Source: Dietzia sp. B32 (lineage in GTDB: Bacteria > Actinomycetota > Actinomycetes > Mycobacteriales > Mycobacteriaceae). From it: a stretch of DNA of 64,000 nucleotides. The notes under the pieces are model-generated. The model saw only the letters and a list, made by a program, of their open reading frames with translations. It ran no database searches and had not been told where the DNA came from. Positions 46,133 to 55,201 of the stretch are shown one piece after another. The translations under genes were made by a program, and so were the position numbers. The stretch spans positions 3,611,427 to 3,675,426 of the forward strand of contig NZ_CP093845.1 of assembly GCF_024732245.1 (NCBI RefSeq). Direction: 5' to 3'. Each line of letters opens with the position of its first letter. Within the stretch, counting starts at the first letter, position 1.

Positions 46133-48928
46133 ATGAGCGGAAACGAAGGCCCACGGGACGGGACCGCCCCCACCAACGTGCCGATTCTCCGGGAAGGGGT
46201 CGCCTCCTACCTGGCGGACTCCGACCCCGAGGAGACCCAGGAGTGGATGGACTCGCTCGACGGCCTGCTCGCCGAGGCCGGTCCCGAGCGTGCCCGTTAC
46301 CTCATGCTCCGTCTGCTCGAGCGGGCCTCCAAGCAGCGTGTTCCGCTGCCCGCCCTCACGTCCACCGATTACGTCAACACCATCCCCACGAGCCTCGAGC
46401 CGGAGTTCCCCGGCGACGAGGCGGTGGAGCGGACCTACCGTCGGTGGATCCGCTGGAACGCCGCCATCATGGTCCACCGCGCCCAGCGGCCCGGAATCGG
46501 CGTCGGTGGCCACATCTCCACGTACGCCGGGGCGGCCCCGCTCTATGAGGTGGGGTACAACCATTTCTTCCGCGGCAAGGACCATCCCGGCGGCGGCGAC
46601 CACATCTTCTTCCAGGGTCACGCCTCCCCCGGCATGTACGCCCGCGCGTACCTCGAGGGCCGACTGCGTGAGCAGGACCTCGACGGGTTCCGCCAGGAGA
46701 AGAGCCATCCGGGGCGTTCACTCCCCTCCTACCCCCACCCCCGCTCGCTGCCCGAGTTCTGGGAGTTCCCCACGGTCTCCATGGGCCTGGGGCCGATCAA
46801 CGCGATCTACCAGGCGCGGTTCAACCGCTACCTCCACAACCGCGGCATCAAGGACACGTCGCAGCAGCACGTGTGGGCGTTCCTCGGTGACGGTGAGATG
46901 GACGAGGTCGAGTCGCGCGGCGCGCTCCAGATCGCCGCGAACGACGCCCTCGACAACCTCACCTTTGTCATCAACTGCAACCTCCAGCGTCTCGACGGGC
47001 CGGTCCGCGGGAACGGGCAGATCGTCCAGGAGCTGGAGTCGTACTTCAGCGGCGCTGGCTGGAACGTCATCAAGGTGGTCTGGGGTCGCGAATGGGACGC
47101 CCTGTTCGACAAGGACACCGAGGGCGCCCTGGTCTCGCTGATGAACTCGGTCTCCGACGGCGACTACCAGACCTTCCGCGCCAACGACGGTGCGTGGATC
47201 CGTGAGCACTTCTTCGGACGCGACCCCCGCACCGCGAAGCTCGTCGAGGACATGACGGACGAGGAGATCTGGGCGCTGCGCCGTGGCGGGCACGACTACC
47301 GCAAGATCCACGCCGCGTACAAGGCGTCGCTCGAGCACACCGGTCGGCCGACGGTCATCCTGGCCCACACCATCAAGGGCTTCGGGCTGGGCCAGAACTT
47401 CGAGGGACGCAACGCGACCCACCAGATGAAGAAGCTGACGCTGGACGATCTCAAGCAGTTCCGCGACAAGCAGGAGATCCCCATCACCGACGAGGAGCTG
47501 GAGGCCGACCCGACCCAGCCGCCCTACTACAACCCCGGACCCAACTCGCCGGAGATCCGGTACATGTTGGAGCGCCGGTCCGCTCTCGGCGGGCACGTCC
47601 CCGAGCGGCGCCAGTCGTTCACGCCGCTGGCCGTGCCGGACATCGATTCCCTCAAGTCCCTGCGCAAGGGGTCGGGCAAGCAGGCCGTGGCCACCACGAT
47701 GGCGCTCGTGCGGACGGCCAAGGAGCTCATGCGCGACGAGTCACTGCGGGACCGCTTCGTGCCGATCATCCCCGACGAGGCCCGCACCTTCGGCATGGAC
47801 TCGTGGTTCCCCACCCTGAAGATCTACAACCCGCACGGGCAGAACTACACCTCGGTGGACCACGACCTCATGCTGAGCTACAAGGAGGCCAAGGACGGCC
47901 AGATCTTGCACGAGGGCATCAGCGAGGCGGGCTCGGTCGCCGAGTTCACCGCCGCCGGGACCGCCTATGCGACCCACGGTCAGCCAATGATCCCGCTGTA
48001 CATCTTCTACTCGATGTTCGGGTTCCAGCGCACCGGCGACGGCATCTGGGCCGCCGCCGACCAGCTCGCCCGGGGCTTCCTGCTGGGTGCGACCGCCGGC
48101 CGCACCACGCTCACCGGCGAGGGACTGCAGCACATGGACGGCCACTCCCCGCTCCTGGCCGCGACCAACCCGGGGATCATCTCCTACGACCCCGCGTGGG
48201 CGTACGAGGTCGCCCACATCATGCGTGCGGGCATCGAGCACATGTACGGCCCCGGGGCGGCCCACGAGACCGAGACCGACGGCATCGACCGCAACGTCTC
48301 GTACTACATCACCCTGTACAACGAGCCCGTCCCCCAGCCGGCCGAGCCCGAGGACCTGGACGCAGACGCGCTCCTGCGCGGCTTGTACCGATTCAGTGCG
48401 GCCGAGACCGGGACCCACAAGGCCGCCGTCCTCGCCTCCGGCGTGGCGATGTACGCGGCGGTCGAGGCCCAGAAGATGCTCTCCGAGAAGTGGGACGTGG
48501 CGGCCGACCTGTGGTCCGCCACCTCGTGGACCGAACTCGCCCGCGACGGCTTCGAGTGCGAGCGTCATGCGCTGCGCCATCCCGACCAGCAGCCGCGCAC
48601 CCCGTTCGTCACCGCCGCCCTGGCCTCGGCCGAGGGGCCGAAGGTGGCGGTGAGCGATTTCCAGAAGGCGGTTCCGGACCAGATCCGCGCCTGGGTGCCC
48701 GGCGACTTCACCGTTCTCGGGTGCGACGGCTTCGGGTTCTCCGACACCCGGCCCGCCGCGCGCCGCTTCTTCAACACGGACGCGGAATCGATCGTCGTCG
48801 CCGTCCTGGCAGGTCTGGTTCGTGAGGGCGCGATCGAGAAGCGCACCCTCCTCGAGGCCGCCCGCCTGTACCGGATCGACGACGTCATGGCCGCGCCCGA
48901 GCCGACGACGGACCCCGGAGTGGCGTGA
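46133..48928 (+). CDS. aceE: Pyruvate dehydrogenase E1 component, homodimeric type
   Basis: Thiamine-diphosphate enzyme that decarboxylates pyruvate and passes the acetyl group to E2 (DlaT). The 931-residue product shows the family start ([20 protein letters not shown]), [20 protein letters not shown], the TPP-binding [14 protein letters not shown] through [15 protein letters not shown], and [21 protein letters not shown]. The ATG at 46133 gives [10 protein letters not shown]; the frame is open upstream but not homologous in character. The MabR-type regulator gene overlaps the stop by four bases. Confidence 0.95.
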   Translation: MSGNEGPRDGTAPTNVPILREGVASYLADSDPEETQEWMDSLDGLLAEAGPERARYLMLRLLERASKQRVPLPALTSTDYVNTIPTSLEPEFPGDEAVERTYRRWIRWNAAIMVHRAQRPGIGVGGHISTYAGAAPLYEVGYNHFFRGKDHPGGGDHIFFQGHASPGMYARAYLEGRLREQDLDGFRQEKSHPGRSLPSYPHPRSLPEFWEFPTVSMGLGPINAIYQARFNRYLHNRGIKDTSQQHVWAFLGDGEMDEVESRGALQIAANDALDNLTFVINCNLQRLDGPVRGNGQIVQELESYFSGAGWNVIKVVWGREWDALFDKDTEGALVSLMNSVSDGDYQTFRANDGAWIREHFFGRDPRTAKLVEDMTDEEIWALRRGGHDYRKIHAAYKASLEHTGRPTVILAHTIKGFGLGQNFEGRNATHQMKKLTLDDLKQFRDKQEIPITDEELEADPTQPPYYNPGPNSPEIRYMLERRSALGGHVPERRQSFTPLAVPDIDSLKSLRKGSGKQAVATTMALVRTAKELMRDESLRDRFVPIIPDEARTFGMDSWFPTLKIYNPHGQNYTSVDHDLMLSYKEAKDGQILHEGISEAGSVAEFTAAGTAYATHGQPMIPLYIFYSMFGFQRTGDGIWAAADQLARGFLLGATAGRTTLTGEGLQHMDGHSPLLAATNPGIISYDPAWAYEVAHIMRAGIEHMYGPGAAHETETDGIDRNVSYYITLYNEPVPQPAEPEDLDADALLRGLYRFSAAETGTHKAAVLASGVAMYAAVEAQKMLSEKWDVAADLWSATSWTELARDGFECERHALRHPDQQPRTPFVTAALASAEGPKVAVSDFQKAVPDQIRAWVPGDFTVLGCDGFGFSDTRPAARRFFNTDAESIVVAVLAGLVREGAIEKRTLLEAARLYRIDDVMAAPEPTTDPGVA

Positions 48929-50178
48929 CAGACCCGACCGGCCCCGGGACCGGGGAGAGGGATCCACAGCCCGTCCGGCGGCGTTCTTCGACGCCGCCGG
49001 ACCAGCGACCCGTCTCCGATGCCCTGCTCAAGCGCATCACCCGGTACTCGGGGACCCTGTCCACCGAGGCGGTCCGCGCGCTCGAGCAGGAGCTGCCGTT
49101 CTTCGGCGAGCTGTCCGCTGACCAGCGGGCCGAGATCCAACTGATCATCCAGAGCGCGGTGCGCGACTTCGTGACCTGGATGCGCAACCCGGAGGCGCCG
49201 CACACGGACACCATCGCGGGATTCAAGCTGCTCCCCAAGGGGCTCGGCCAGGGTCTCACCCTGCAGCAGACGGTCCAGCTCGTCCGGTCGACGTGTGAGT
49301 ACTTCGAATTGGTGATGCCCCGGATCACCCACAACGAGCGCCAACGGGGTCTCATGATCACCGCGGTGCTCAAGTTCGGTCGCGAACTCGGCTTCACCGC
49401 GGCGTCGGTCTATGCCGCCGCCGCGGAGAACCGGGGTGCCTGGGACACCCGGATGGAAGCCATGCTGGTCGACGCCGTGGTCCGCGGTGACCGCCATGCC
49501 GACCTCGCCTCGGGGGCCTCGGCCCTGAACTGGGACCCGACCACCGCCGCGACCGTGATCGTCGGCCGGCCCCGTGAGGAACTGGGACTGGCGTCGGTAC
49601 CCGCCGCCCACCGGGCTGCGGTCGCCGCCAACCGGCACGCCCTGGCCGTGGTGCAGGGCGCCCGCCTCGTCGTCATCCTCTCCGGTGAACTCGAGTCCTC
49701 CTCCGCCGTGCCGGCCGGGGTCCTCGACTCCTTCTCTCCGGATGCACCGATCGTCGTCGGGCACACGGTGGGCTCCCTCGCCGAGGCCCCCGACAGCGCG
49801 GCCGAGGCGCTCTCCGGGTCGGCGGCCGTCTGCGGTTGGCCCGGTGCACCCCGGCCGGTGGCAGCGATCGACCTCCTTCCCGAGCGGGTCCTCGCCGGCG
49901 ATCGTGGCGCGGCGGCGATGTTGGTCGATCGGATCGTCACTCCCCTGCGTGGCGCCGATTCCTCGGTCGAGGACACCCTGCGGGCCTATCTGGACTCCGG
50001 AGGGCACGTCGAGGCCTGTGCCCGCGAGTTGTTCGTCCATCCCAATACGGTGCGGTACCGCCTCAAGAGAGTGAGCCAAATCACCCAATTCGATCCGCTT
50101 AACGCAAGGGACGCTTTTGTCCTCAGAATTGCCCTCGTCCTCGGGAAGTTCGCCGATCGAAGTACTCAGGAGTCCTAA
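48925..50178 (+). CDS. mabR: PucR/CdaR-type transcriptional regulator, MabR homologue
   Basis: 417 residues. The C-terminus is a PucR helix-turn-helix ([34 protein letters not shown], near 350-385); the N-terminal half is a helical sensor-like domain ([28 protein letters not shown]). In M. tuberculosis the orthologue at this site (Rv2242, MabR) regulates the fasII operon that starts with fabD. Here fabD is also the next gene and a MabR-like motif lies in the 131-base gap. The GTG start overlaps the aceE stop by four bases, so its expression is tied to aceE. The last 100 bases are AT-richer than the rest. Confidence 0.85.
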   Translation: MTDPTGPGTGERDPQPVRRRSSTPPDQRPVSDALLKRITRYSGTLSTEAVRALEQELPFFGELSADQRAEIQLIIQSAVRDFVTWMRNPEAPHTDTIAGFKLLPKGLGQGLTLQQTVQLVRSTCEYFELVMPRITHNERQRGLMITAVLKFGRELGFTAASVYAAAAENRGAWDTRMEAMLVDAVVRGDRHADLASGASALNWDPTTAATVIVGRPREELGLASVPAAHRAAVAANRHALAVVQGARLVVILSGELESSSAVPAGVLDSFSPDAPIVVGHTVGSLAEAPDSAAEALSGSAAVCGWPGAPRPVAAIDLLPERVLAGDRGAAAMLVDRIVTPLRGADSSVEDTLRAYLDSGGHVEACARELFVHPNTVRYRLKRVSQITQFDPLNARDAFVLRIALVLGKFADRSTQES

Positions 50179-50246
50179 TTAGTCACTTCTGTAACAGGGT
50201 GTAACGAAACCGCACAGAATGCAGATGGACGACCGGCCAGCTCGAC

Positions 50247-50267
50247 ATTTGTGGGAAGTGTACAAAA
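50247..50267. promoter_or_regulatory. Candidate MabR operator upstream of fabD
   Basis: ATTTGT-N9-ACAAAA matches, with one mismatch, the palindrome TTTTGT-N9-ACAAAA that I recall being reported for MabR in mycobacteria. It lies 43 bases before the fabD start and directly after mabR. A nearby TGTAAC direct repeat (50190-50205) could also be regulatory. Confidence 0.5.
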
Positions 50268-50309
50268 TCCGGGCTGTGTTTCTGGCTTGGGGAACATCAT
50301 CCGAAGTGG

Positions 50310-51260
50310 GTGCGGACGTGTTCTCTGATATTCGTGCTTTGCCTTACCTCCCCTGGACAAGGGTCTCAGAAAGCCGGGATGCTCGCCCCCTGGCTCGAGT
50401 TGCCCGGTGCCTCGGACCGCCTCGACGAGTGGTCCGCATCGAGCGGACTCGACCTCGAGCGTCTCGGCACCACCGCGACCCTGCAGGAGATCACCGACAC
50501 CGCGGTGACCCAGCCACTCGTCGTGGCCTCCGCACTGCTCGGTGCCGCAGAGCTGCGCCGTCGTGGCCAGGTCCCCTCCGACACGATGGTCGCCGGTCAC
50601 TCGATCGGCGAGATCGCGGCGCTGGCGATCGCCGGGATCGTGTCGGAAGCCGACGCCCTGCGCCTGGCGTCCGTCCGTGGTGCGGCGATGTCCCGGGCGT
50701 GCGCCGAACGTCCCACCGGGATGATCGCGGTCCTGGGCGGCGTCGAGGCCGACGTCCTGTTGTCCCTGGACACGGCCGGTCTGCAGCCCGCCAACCGCAA
50801 CGGTGCGGGCCAGATCGTGGCCGCCGGCCCGCTCGAGGCCTGCGACGCGCTGGAGCAGAACCCGCCGAGCCGGGCCCGCCTGCGCCGACTGGAGGTCGCG
50901 GGGGCGTTCCACACCCACCACATGGCCTCCGCCGTCGCCGAGTTCCGCGAGCTCGCGGACACGATCGAGGTCAACGACCCCGAACTGACCCTGATCTCCA
51001 ACGCCGACGGCATGGTGGTCACCTCCGGTCGCGATGCCCTCGACCGGGTCGTCTCCCAGATCACCCACCCCGTCCGGTGGGACCTGTGCACGCAGACCAT
51101 GCTCAAGCTGGGTGTCGACACGTTCGTCGAACTCCCGCCCTCCGGCTCGCTCGTGGGACTGGCCAAGCGCATGATGCGCGATGTGCCCCGCTACGGCGTG
51201 ACCACCGTTGAGGACCTCGAGTTCGCACTCGAGTCGGTTCCCGCACTCAGCGGCGCCTGA
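50310..51260 (+). CDS. fabD: Malonyl-CoA:ACP transacylase
   Basis: Loads malonyl groups onto ACP for FAS-II. The 316-residue protein contains SPGQGSQ near residue 14, the catalytic GHSIGE with Ser98, and AGAFHTHHM with the catalytic His. GTG at 50310 is used; a second GTG at 50334 would leave a short family-typical N-terminus (VLCLTSPGQGSQ) and is also possible. First gene of the fabD-acpM-accD6 set under the putative MabR site. Confidence 0.92.
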   Translation: MRTCSLIFVLCLTSPGQGSQKAGMLAPWLELPGASDRLDEWSASSGLDLERLGTTATLQEITDTAVTQPLVVASALLGAAELRRRGQVPSDTMVAGHSIGEIAALAIAGIVSEADALRLASVRGAAMSRACAERPTGMIAVLGGVEADVLLSLDTAGLQPANRNGAGQIVAAGPLEACDALEQNPPSRARLRRLEVAGAFHTHHMASAVAEFRELADTIEVNDPELTLISNADGMVVTSGRDALDRVVSQITHPVRWDLCTQTMLKLGVDTFVELPPSGSLVGLAKRMMRDVPRYGVTTVEDLEFALESVPALSGA

Positions 51261-51362
51261 CCGCTCCATCCACCCCCGATCGGCGGCCCCGGCCGTCGAT
51301 CGCGATCAGACCACCCGTCGCGCCCGCCGGGCACGACACCACCCATCAGAAAGGGACACCAC

Positions 51363-51614
51363 ATGGCACGCACCGAGGCCGAGATCATCGCAGGACTGGC
51401 GGAGATCGTCGAGGAGGTCACCGGAATCGAACCCTCCGAGGTGACCCCGGAGAAGTCCTTCGTAGACGATCTCGACATCGATTCGCTCTCCATGGTGGAG
51501 ATCGCCGTGCAGACCGAGGACCGCTACGGGGTGGAGATCCCCGACGAGGACCTCGCAAAGTTGCGTACTGTTCAGGATGCGGTCGACTACATCCAGAAGA
51601 TCGACCAGAGCTGA
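51363..51614 (+). CDS. acpM: Acyl carrier protein, AcpM type
   Basis: 83-residue acidic ACP. The 4'-phosphopantetheine site is Ser41 in DDLDIDSLSMVEI. It lacks the long C-terminal extension of mycobacterial AcpM and is closer to the plain ACP length. A GAAAGG ribosome site lies upstream of the ATG. Follows fabD after 102 bases; in mycobacteria kasA and kasB come next but here they do not. Confidence 0.93.
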   Translation: MARTEAEIIAGLAEIVEEVTGIEPSEVTPEKSFVDDLDIDSLSMVEIAVQTEDRYGVEIPDEDLAKLRTVQDAVDYIQKIDQS

Positions 51615-51721
51615 CATCCGGCCCCGTGTGCCGGGGCGGGGACGCAGTCAGGGCCGAAGGTGCGGTCGGTGCACCACGTCGAGCCCGCGTCCCCTCCCCC
51701 ACACAGGGCCCAGCAATGACC

Positions 51722-51740
51722 GCCCCGCTGACCGCGGGGC
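51722..51740 (+). other. RNA hairpin between acpM and accD6
   Basis: GCCCCGC (51722-51728) and GCGGGGC (51734-51740) form a 7-bp perfect stem with a 5-base loop. Possible terminator or processing site in the 255-base acpM-accD6 gap. No T-run. Confidence 0.4.
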
Positions 51741-51755
51741 ACCGGGCGAGAGGTC

Positions 51756-51781
51756 CGGATCGGGACGGGGGTCCTGATCCG
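51756..51781 (+). other. Second RNA hairpin between acpM and accD6
   Basis: An 11-bp stem with one G-U pair joins 51756-51766 to 51771-51781 around a GGGG loop. Together with the hairpin at 51722-51740 it gives two adjacent structures 90 to 150 bases upstream of accD6. Function not known. Confidence 0.4.
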
Positions 51782-51869
51782 AACGCCGATCGCCCACCAG
51801 CCAGTCCGGGGGTCCATCGCAGGCGCGCTCTCCGTCACGGGGACACGCGCCGAGGAAAGGACTGCACTT

Positions 51870-53306
51870 ATGACCATCACCAGCGCTGTTGACCAGAACA
51901 TCCAGATCGATCCTCGCGATCCCGTCGTCCGGCTCGAGAATCTCTTCGACCCGGCCTCACTCGAGTTCATCACCGAACCCGACGCCTCCGGTGCTCTGGC
52001 CGCACGCGGCCTGATCGACGGCGAACCCACCATCGCGTACGCGACGGACGCCACTGTCATGGGTGGCGCCATGGGCCTGGACGGGTGCCGGCACATCGTG
52101 CGCGCCATCGACGTGGCGATCGACGAGCATTTGCCCGTCGTCGGCGTCTGGCATTCGGGTGGGGCGCGACTCGCGGAGGGCGTCGAGGCGCTCCACGCGG
52201 TCGGCCTCGTTTTCGAGGCCATGGTCCGCGCATCGGGCCACGTGCCCCAGATCTCAGTCGTGCTCGGGCCCGCCGCCGGCGGCGCCGCCTACGGTCCCGC
52301 CCTGACCGACGTCGTCATCATGGCGCCGGCCGGCAAGATCTTCGTCACCGGACCCGACGTGGTCCGCTCGGTGACCGGCGAGCAGGTCGACATGGAAGGC
52401 CTGGGCGGCCAGGACGTGCACCACCGCAAGTCGGGCGTCTGCCACATCGCCGCGACCGATGAGCGTGACGCCCTTCACCGGGCGCGCCGGCTCGTGACGC
52501 TGCTGTCCGCGCAGGGCGAGTTCGACACGCGTGTGCTCGAGGGCGACCACACCGATCTCGCGGGCCTGCTCCCCGAGTCCCCCAAGCGCGCGTATGACGT
52601 CCGCCCCCTCGTACACGGGTTGCTCGACTCCTCGGAGCTCGATGGCAGCACCACGTTCGAGGAGCTGCAGGCGAAGTGGGCGCCCAGCATCGTCGTGGGC
52701 TTCGGTCGTATGGCCGGCCGCACCGTCGGCGTGATCGCCAACAACCCGCTGCGGCTGGGCGGCTGCCTCAACTCGGAGTCCGCGGAGAAGGCGTCGCGCT
52801 TCGTCCGGCTCTGTAACGCCTTCGGCGTGCCGCTGCTCGTGATCGTGGACGTGCCCGGGTACCTGCCCGGCGTCTCGCAGGAGTGGGACGGCGTGGTGCG
52901 TCGCGGTGCGAAGCTGCTCCACGCGTTCGCCGAGGCCTCGGTCGCCCGCGTCACCCTGGTGACGCGCAAGATCTACGGCGGCGCCTACATCGCGATGAAC
53001 TCACGAGCGCTCGGCGCCTCGGCCGTGTTCGCCTGGCCCGACGCCGAGGTCGCCGTCATGGGGGCCAAGGCCGCCGTCGGCATCCTGCACAAGCGCACCC
53101 TCGCGGCGGCACCGGAGGACGAGCGGGAGGCGCTGCACGAGCGTCTGGCCGAGGAGCACGCGGCCATCGCCGGCGGCGTGGGCCGGGCGGTCTCCATCGG
53201 GGTCGTCGACGAGGTCATCGAGCCGACCGACACCCGACGCCGCCTCGCGGAGGCCCTGGACGCCGCCGCGCACACCCGCGGCCGGCACAAGAACATCCCG
53301 CTGTGA
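51870..53306 (+). CDS. accD6: Acyl-CoA carboxylase beta subunit, AccD6 type
   Basis: Carboxyltransferase (478 residues) that makes malonyl-CoA or methylmalonyl-CoA with a biotinylated alpha subunit encoded elsewhere. Features are the two crotonase-like halves: GVWHSGGARLAEGVEAL and GPAAGGAAYGPALTDV in the first, and VPGYLPGVSQEW plus KIYGGAYIAMNSRALG in the second. In mycobacteria AccD6 lies at the end of the fasII cluster and supplies malonyl-CoA for mycolic acid synthesis; here it is separated from acpM by 255 bases and no kas gene. Confidence 0.92.
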   Translation: MTITSAVDQNIQIDPRDPVVRLENLFDPASLEFITEPDASGALAARGLIDGEPTIAYATDATVMGGAMGLDGCRHIVRAIDVAIDEHLPVVGVWHSGGARLAEGVEALHAVGLVFEAMVRASGHVPQISVVLGPAAGGAAYGPALTDVVIMAPAGKIFVTGPDVVRSVTGEQVDMEGLGGQDVHHRKSGVCHIAATDERDALHRARRLVTLLSAQGEFDTRVLEGDHTDLAGLLPESPKRAYDVRPLVHGLLDSSELDGSTTFEELQAKWAPSIVVGFGRMAGRTVGVIANNPLRLGGCLNSESAEKASRFVRLCNAFGVPLLVIVDVPGYLPGVSQEWDGVVRRGAKLLHAFAEASVARVTLVTRKIYGGAYIAMNSRALGASAVFAWPDAEVAVMGAKAAVGILHKRTLAAAPEDEREALHERLAEEHAAIAGGVGRAVSIGVVDEVIEPTDTRRRLAEALDAAAHTRGRHKNIPL

Positions 53307-53350
53307 CCTGATCCCCCGGCCGGAACACCCCGGCAGGATCTGCGAACGAC

Positions 53351-53391
53351 GACTGCGCCCTCTCCCCGATCGTCTGGGAGGGGGCGCAGTC
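53351..53391 (+). terminator. Terminator after accD6
   Basis: A 16-bp stem with one G-U pair (53351-53366 with 53376-53391) starts 45 bases after the accD6 stop. Its right arm runs into the first unit of the 17-bp tandem repeat. Confidence 0.75.
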
Positions 53392-53434
53392 GTGTGTCGG
53401 GCGCAGTCGTGTGTCGGGCGCAGTCGTGTGTCGG
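53384..53434 (+). repeat. 17-bp tandem repeat, three perfect copies
   Basis: GCGCAGTCGTGTGTCGG is repeated exactly at 53384, 53401 and 53418. Each unit carries GCGCAGTC, which can pair with the left arm of the accD6 terminator, so alternative terminator hairpins are possible. Confidence 0.95.
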
Positions 53435-53441
53435 GCGAACG

Positions 53442-53476
53442 GGAAGCGCCCGCCCCGAGAGGGTGCGGGCGCTTCC
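53442..53476 (-). terminator. Terminator downstream of the DUF3145 gene
   Basis: A perfect 12-bp stem (53442-53453 with 53465-53476) whose loop can pair further (CCC with GGG). It begins about 25 bases after the DUF3145 stop on the minus strand and closes a convergent intergenic region. Confidence 0.75.
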
Positions 53477-53501
53477 TGCGCGAGTGCGGGAGTGCGGTGG
53501 G

Positions 53502-54014
53502 TCAGCCGACCCGGGAGAGCCAGGTGACCTCGGCTGCGGCCGGGTGGCCGCGCAGCGGCTCGAGGGCGCGGTCCCAGGCGGTGCCGAGCTCGTCCTCCAC
53601 CGCGGAGTGGAAGGCGGCGGGGCCGGCCTTCATGAGATGACGCAGGCGGTTCTCGCTGATCACCACGTCACCGCTGGCGCCCGTCTGTCCCCGCCACATC
53701 CCGAGTTCGGGTGTGTGCGAGAAGCGTTCGCCGTCGACGAGGTCGCTCGGGTCCTCGGTGACCTCGAACGAGAGCATCGCCCATTTTGCCAACGAGTCGG
53801 CCAGGCGCGCGCCGGTGCCGACCGGGCCGATCCAGTCGACGATCGCCTTGCGAGCGCCCGGCTGGGCCGGCTGGTCTTCCCAGCGCATGGCTGAGTTGGC
53901 GTCGAGCGTGGCTGCGAGAGCCCACTCGACGTGAGGGCATAACGCGGTAGGCGCGGCATGGATGAACACCACGCCGGTCGTCGTATCCGCGAGATAGTTA
54001 TGGTCAGACATCAC
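53502..54014 (-). CDS. DUF3145 protein
   Basis: 170 residues, conserved in actinobacteria near the FAS-II/accD6 genes. The sequence starts MMSDHNYLADTTTGVVFIHAAP and contains CPHVEWALAATLDANSAMRWEDQPAQPG and TGARLADSLAKWAMLSFEVTEDP. No known catalytic motif and function unknown. The ATG at 54014 or the second Met one codon on are both possible. Upstream 199 bases (54015-54213) are AT-richer than average. Confidence 0.85.
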   Translation of the reverse strand: MMSDHNYLADTTTGVVFIHAAPTALCPHVEWALAATLDANSAMRWEDQPAQPGARKAIVDWIGPVGTGARLADSLAKWAMLSFEVTEDPSDLVDGERFSHTPELGMWRGQTGASGDVVISENRLRHLMKAGPAAFHSAVEDELGTAWDRALEPLRGHPAAAEVTWLSRVG

Positions 54015-54213
54015 TTCACTCCCGACTCACTGAGGGACGTCTTCCCCAACGACCTCACGAAATCGTGTGAATGATGTTGCTTATGTTGCTTGCAGTTACC
54101 ACTGTGCCTGAAGTGGTCGAATTACACCAGCGACACTTCTCGACTCTCAGCAAAGTTACAGCACGGTGATTCCGGCGCCCGGCACGACTGCGGGCGTGTC
54201 GCGGGTGGCGGAC

Positions 54214-55089
54214 TCACCCGCCCAACGCATCGTCCTCGCGCGAGCGCCGGGTGGCCGCGTCGACGACCCTGTCGGACAGCTCCGGCCACAGCGGCTTGGC
54301 CCAGTCGCCGAAGTCGCGGTCGGTGAGCACCACCAGCGCCGTGGAGATCTCGGGCTCGACCCACAGCAGCGTCCCGGACTGTCCGAAGTGACCGAAGGTC
54401 GCGGGCGAGTTGTGCTGGCCGGTCCAGTGGGGGTGCTTGGCGTCGCGGAGTTCGAAGCCCAGGCCCCAGGGGCACGGCTTCTGCATGCCGTACCCGGGCA
54501 CGATCCCGTCGAGGCCGCGGAACTGCTCGGTGACGGCCTCTTCCAGGGTCTCGGGGGCGAGCAGGCCCGGGGCCACGAGTTCCCGGGCGAACGCGATGAG
54601 GTCGGCGAGGCTGGCGGACGCGCCGTGGCCGGCGGATCCCTCGAGCGTGGTGGACTCCATGCCCAGCGGCTGGCACACCCCCTCGTGGAGGTAGTCGCCG
54701 AACGCGATCCCGGTGGCGTCGGCGATGTGGTCGGCCAGCACCTCGAACCCGGCCGAGGAGTAGATCCGCCGTTCCCCCGGCTCGGCGCGGACCTTGTCGC
54801 GGTCGGCGAAGTCCAGCCCCGAGGCGTGGGCGAGCAGGTGACGCACCGTGGACCCCTCGGGCCCGGCGGGCTCGTCGAGGGTGATGGCCTCCTCCTCGAT
54901 GGCCAGGAGCGCGGCCATCGCGACGAGGGGCTTGGTCACCGAGGCCAGGCGGTACACGCGGGTGTCGTCGCCGTGGACCGCGAGGGCGCCGTCGGGGCCG
55001 ACGACCGCGGCCGAGACGTTGTCCACCGGCCAGTCCGCGACCACCGACAGTGCGGTGGAGAGCCTGTCTCGATCGAACTCGTCCGACAT
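54214..55089 (-). CDS. Serine hydrolase of the beta-lactamase/transpeptidase-like family
   Basis: 291 residues with the class C-like S-x-x-K motif in LASVTKPLVAM (near residue 49) and a Tyr-containing second motif (RRIYSSAGFEVLADH); LLAHASGLDF is the usual family segment. No signal peptide, so it is probably cytoplasmic and an esterase or peptidase rather than a true beta-lactamase. Start GTG or the equivalent at 55089. It stands alone between DUF3145 and the ABC transporter genes. Confidence 0.85.
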   Translation of the reverse strand: MSDEFDRDRLSTALSVVADWPVDNVSAAVVGPDGALAVHGDDTRVYRLASVTKPLVAMAALLAIEEEAITLDEPAGPEGSTVRHLLAHASGLDFADRDKVRAEPGERRIYSSAGFEVLADHIADATGIAFGDYLHEGVCQPLGMESTTLEGSAGHGASASLADLIAFARELVAPGLLAPETLEEAVTEQFRGLDGIVPGYGMQKPCPWGLGFELRDAKHPHWTGQHNSPATFGHFGQSGTLLWVEPEISTALVVLTDRDFGDWAKPLWPELSDRVVDAATRRSREDDALGG

Positions 55090-55201
55090 CGGTTCCTCCC
55101 TGGATCGCCTGCGGCCGGCGGAGCCGGCGGCCGTGTCGGCCTCGCCGATGTGGCGTAGCGGCCGTGGGGGCCAGTCTGTCAGGTCGGGTCGGCCACCGCG
55201 G

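Noticed and set aside
54214-55089. True beta-lactamase
   Set aside because: The SxxK motif is present but there is no signal peptide and the remaining motifs fit general serine hydrolases better.
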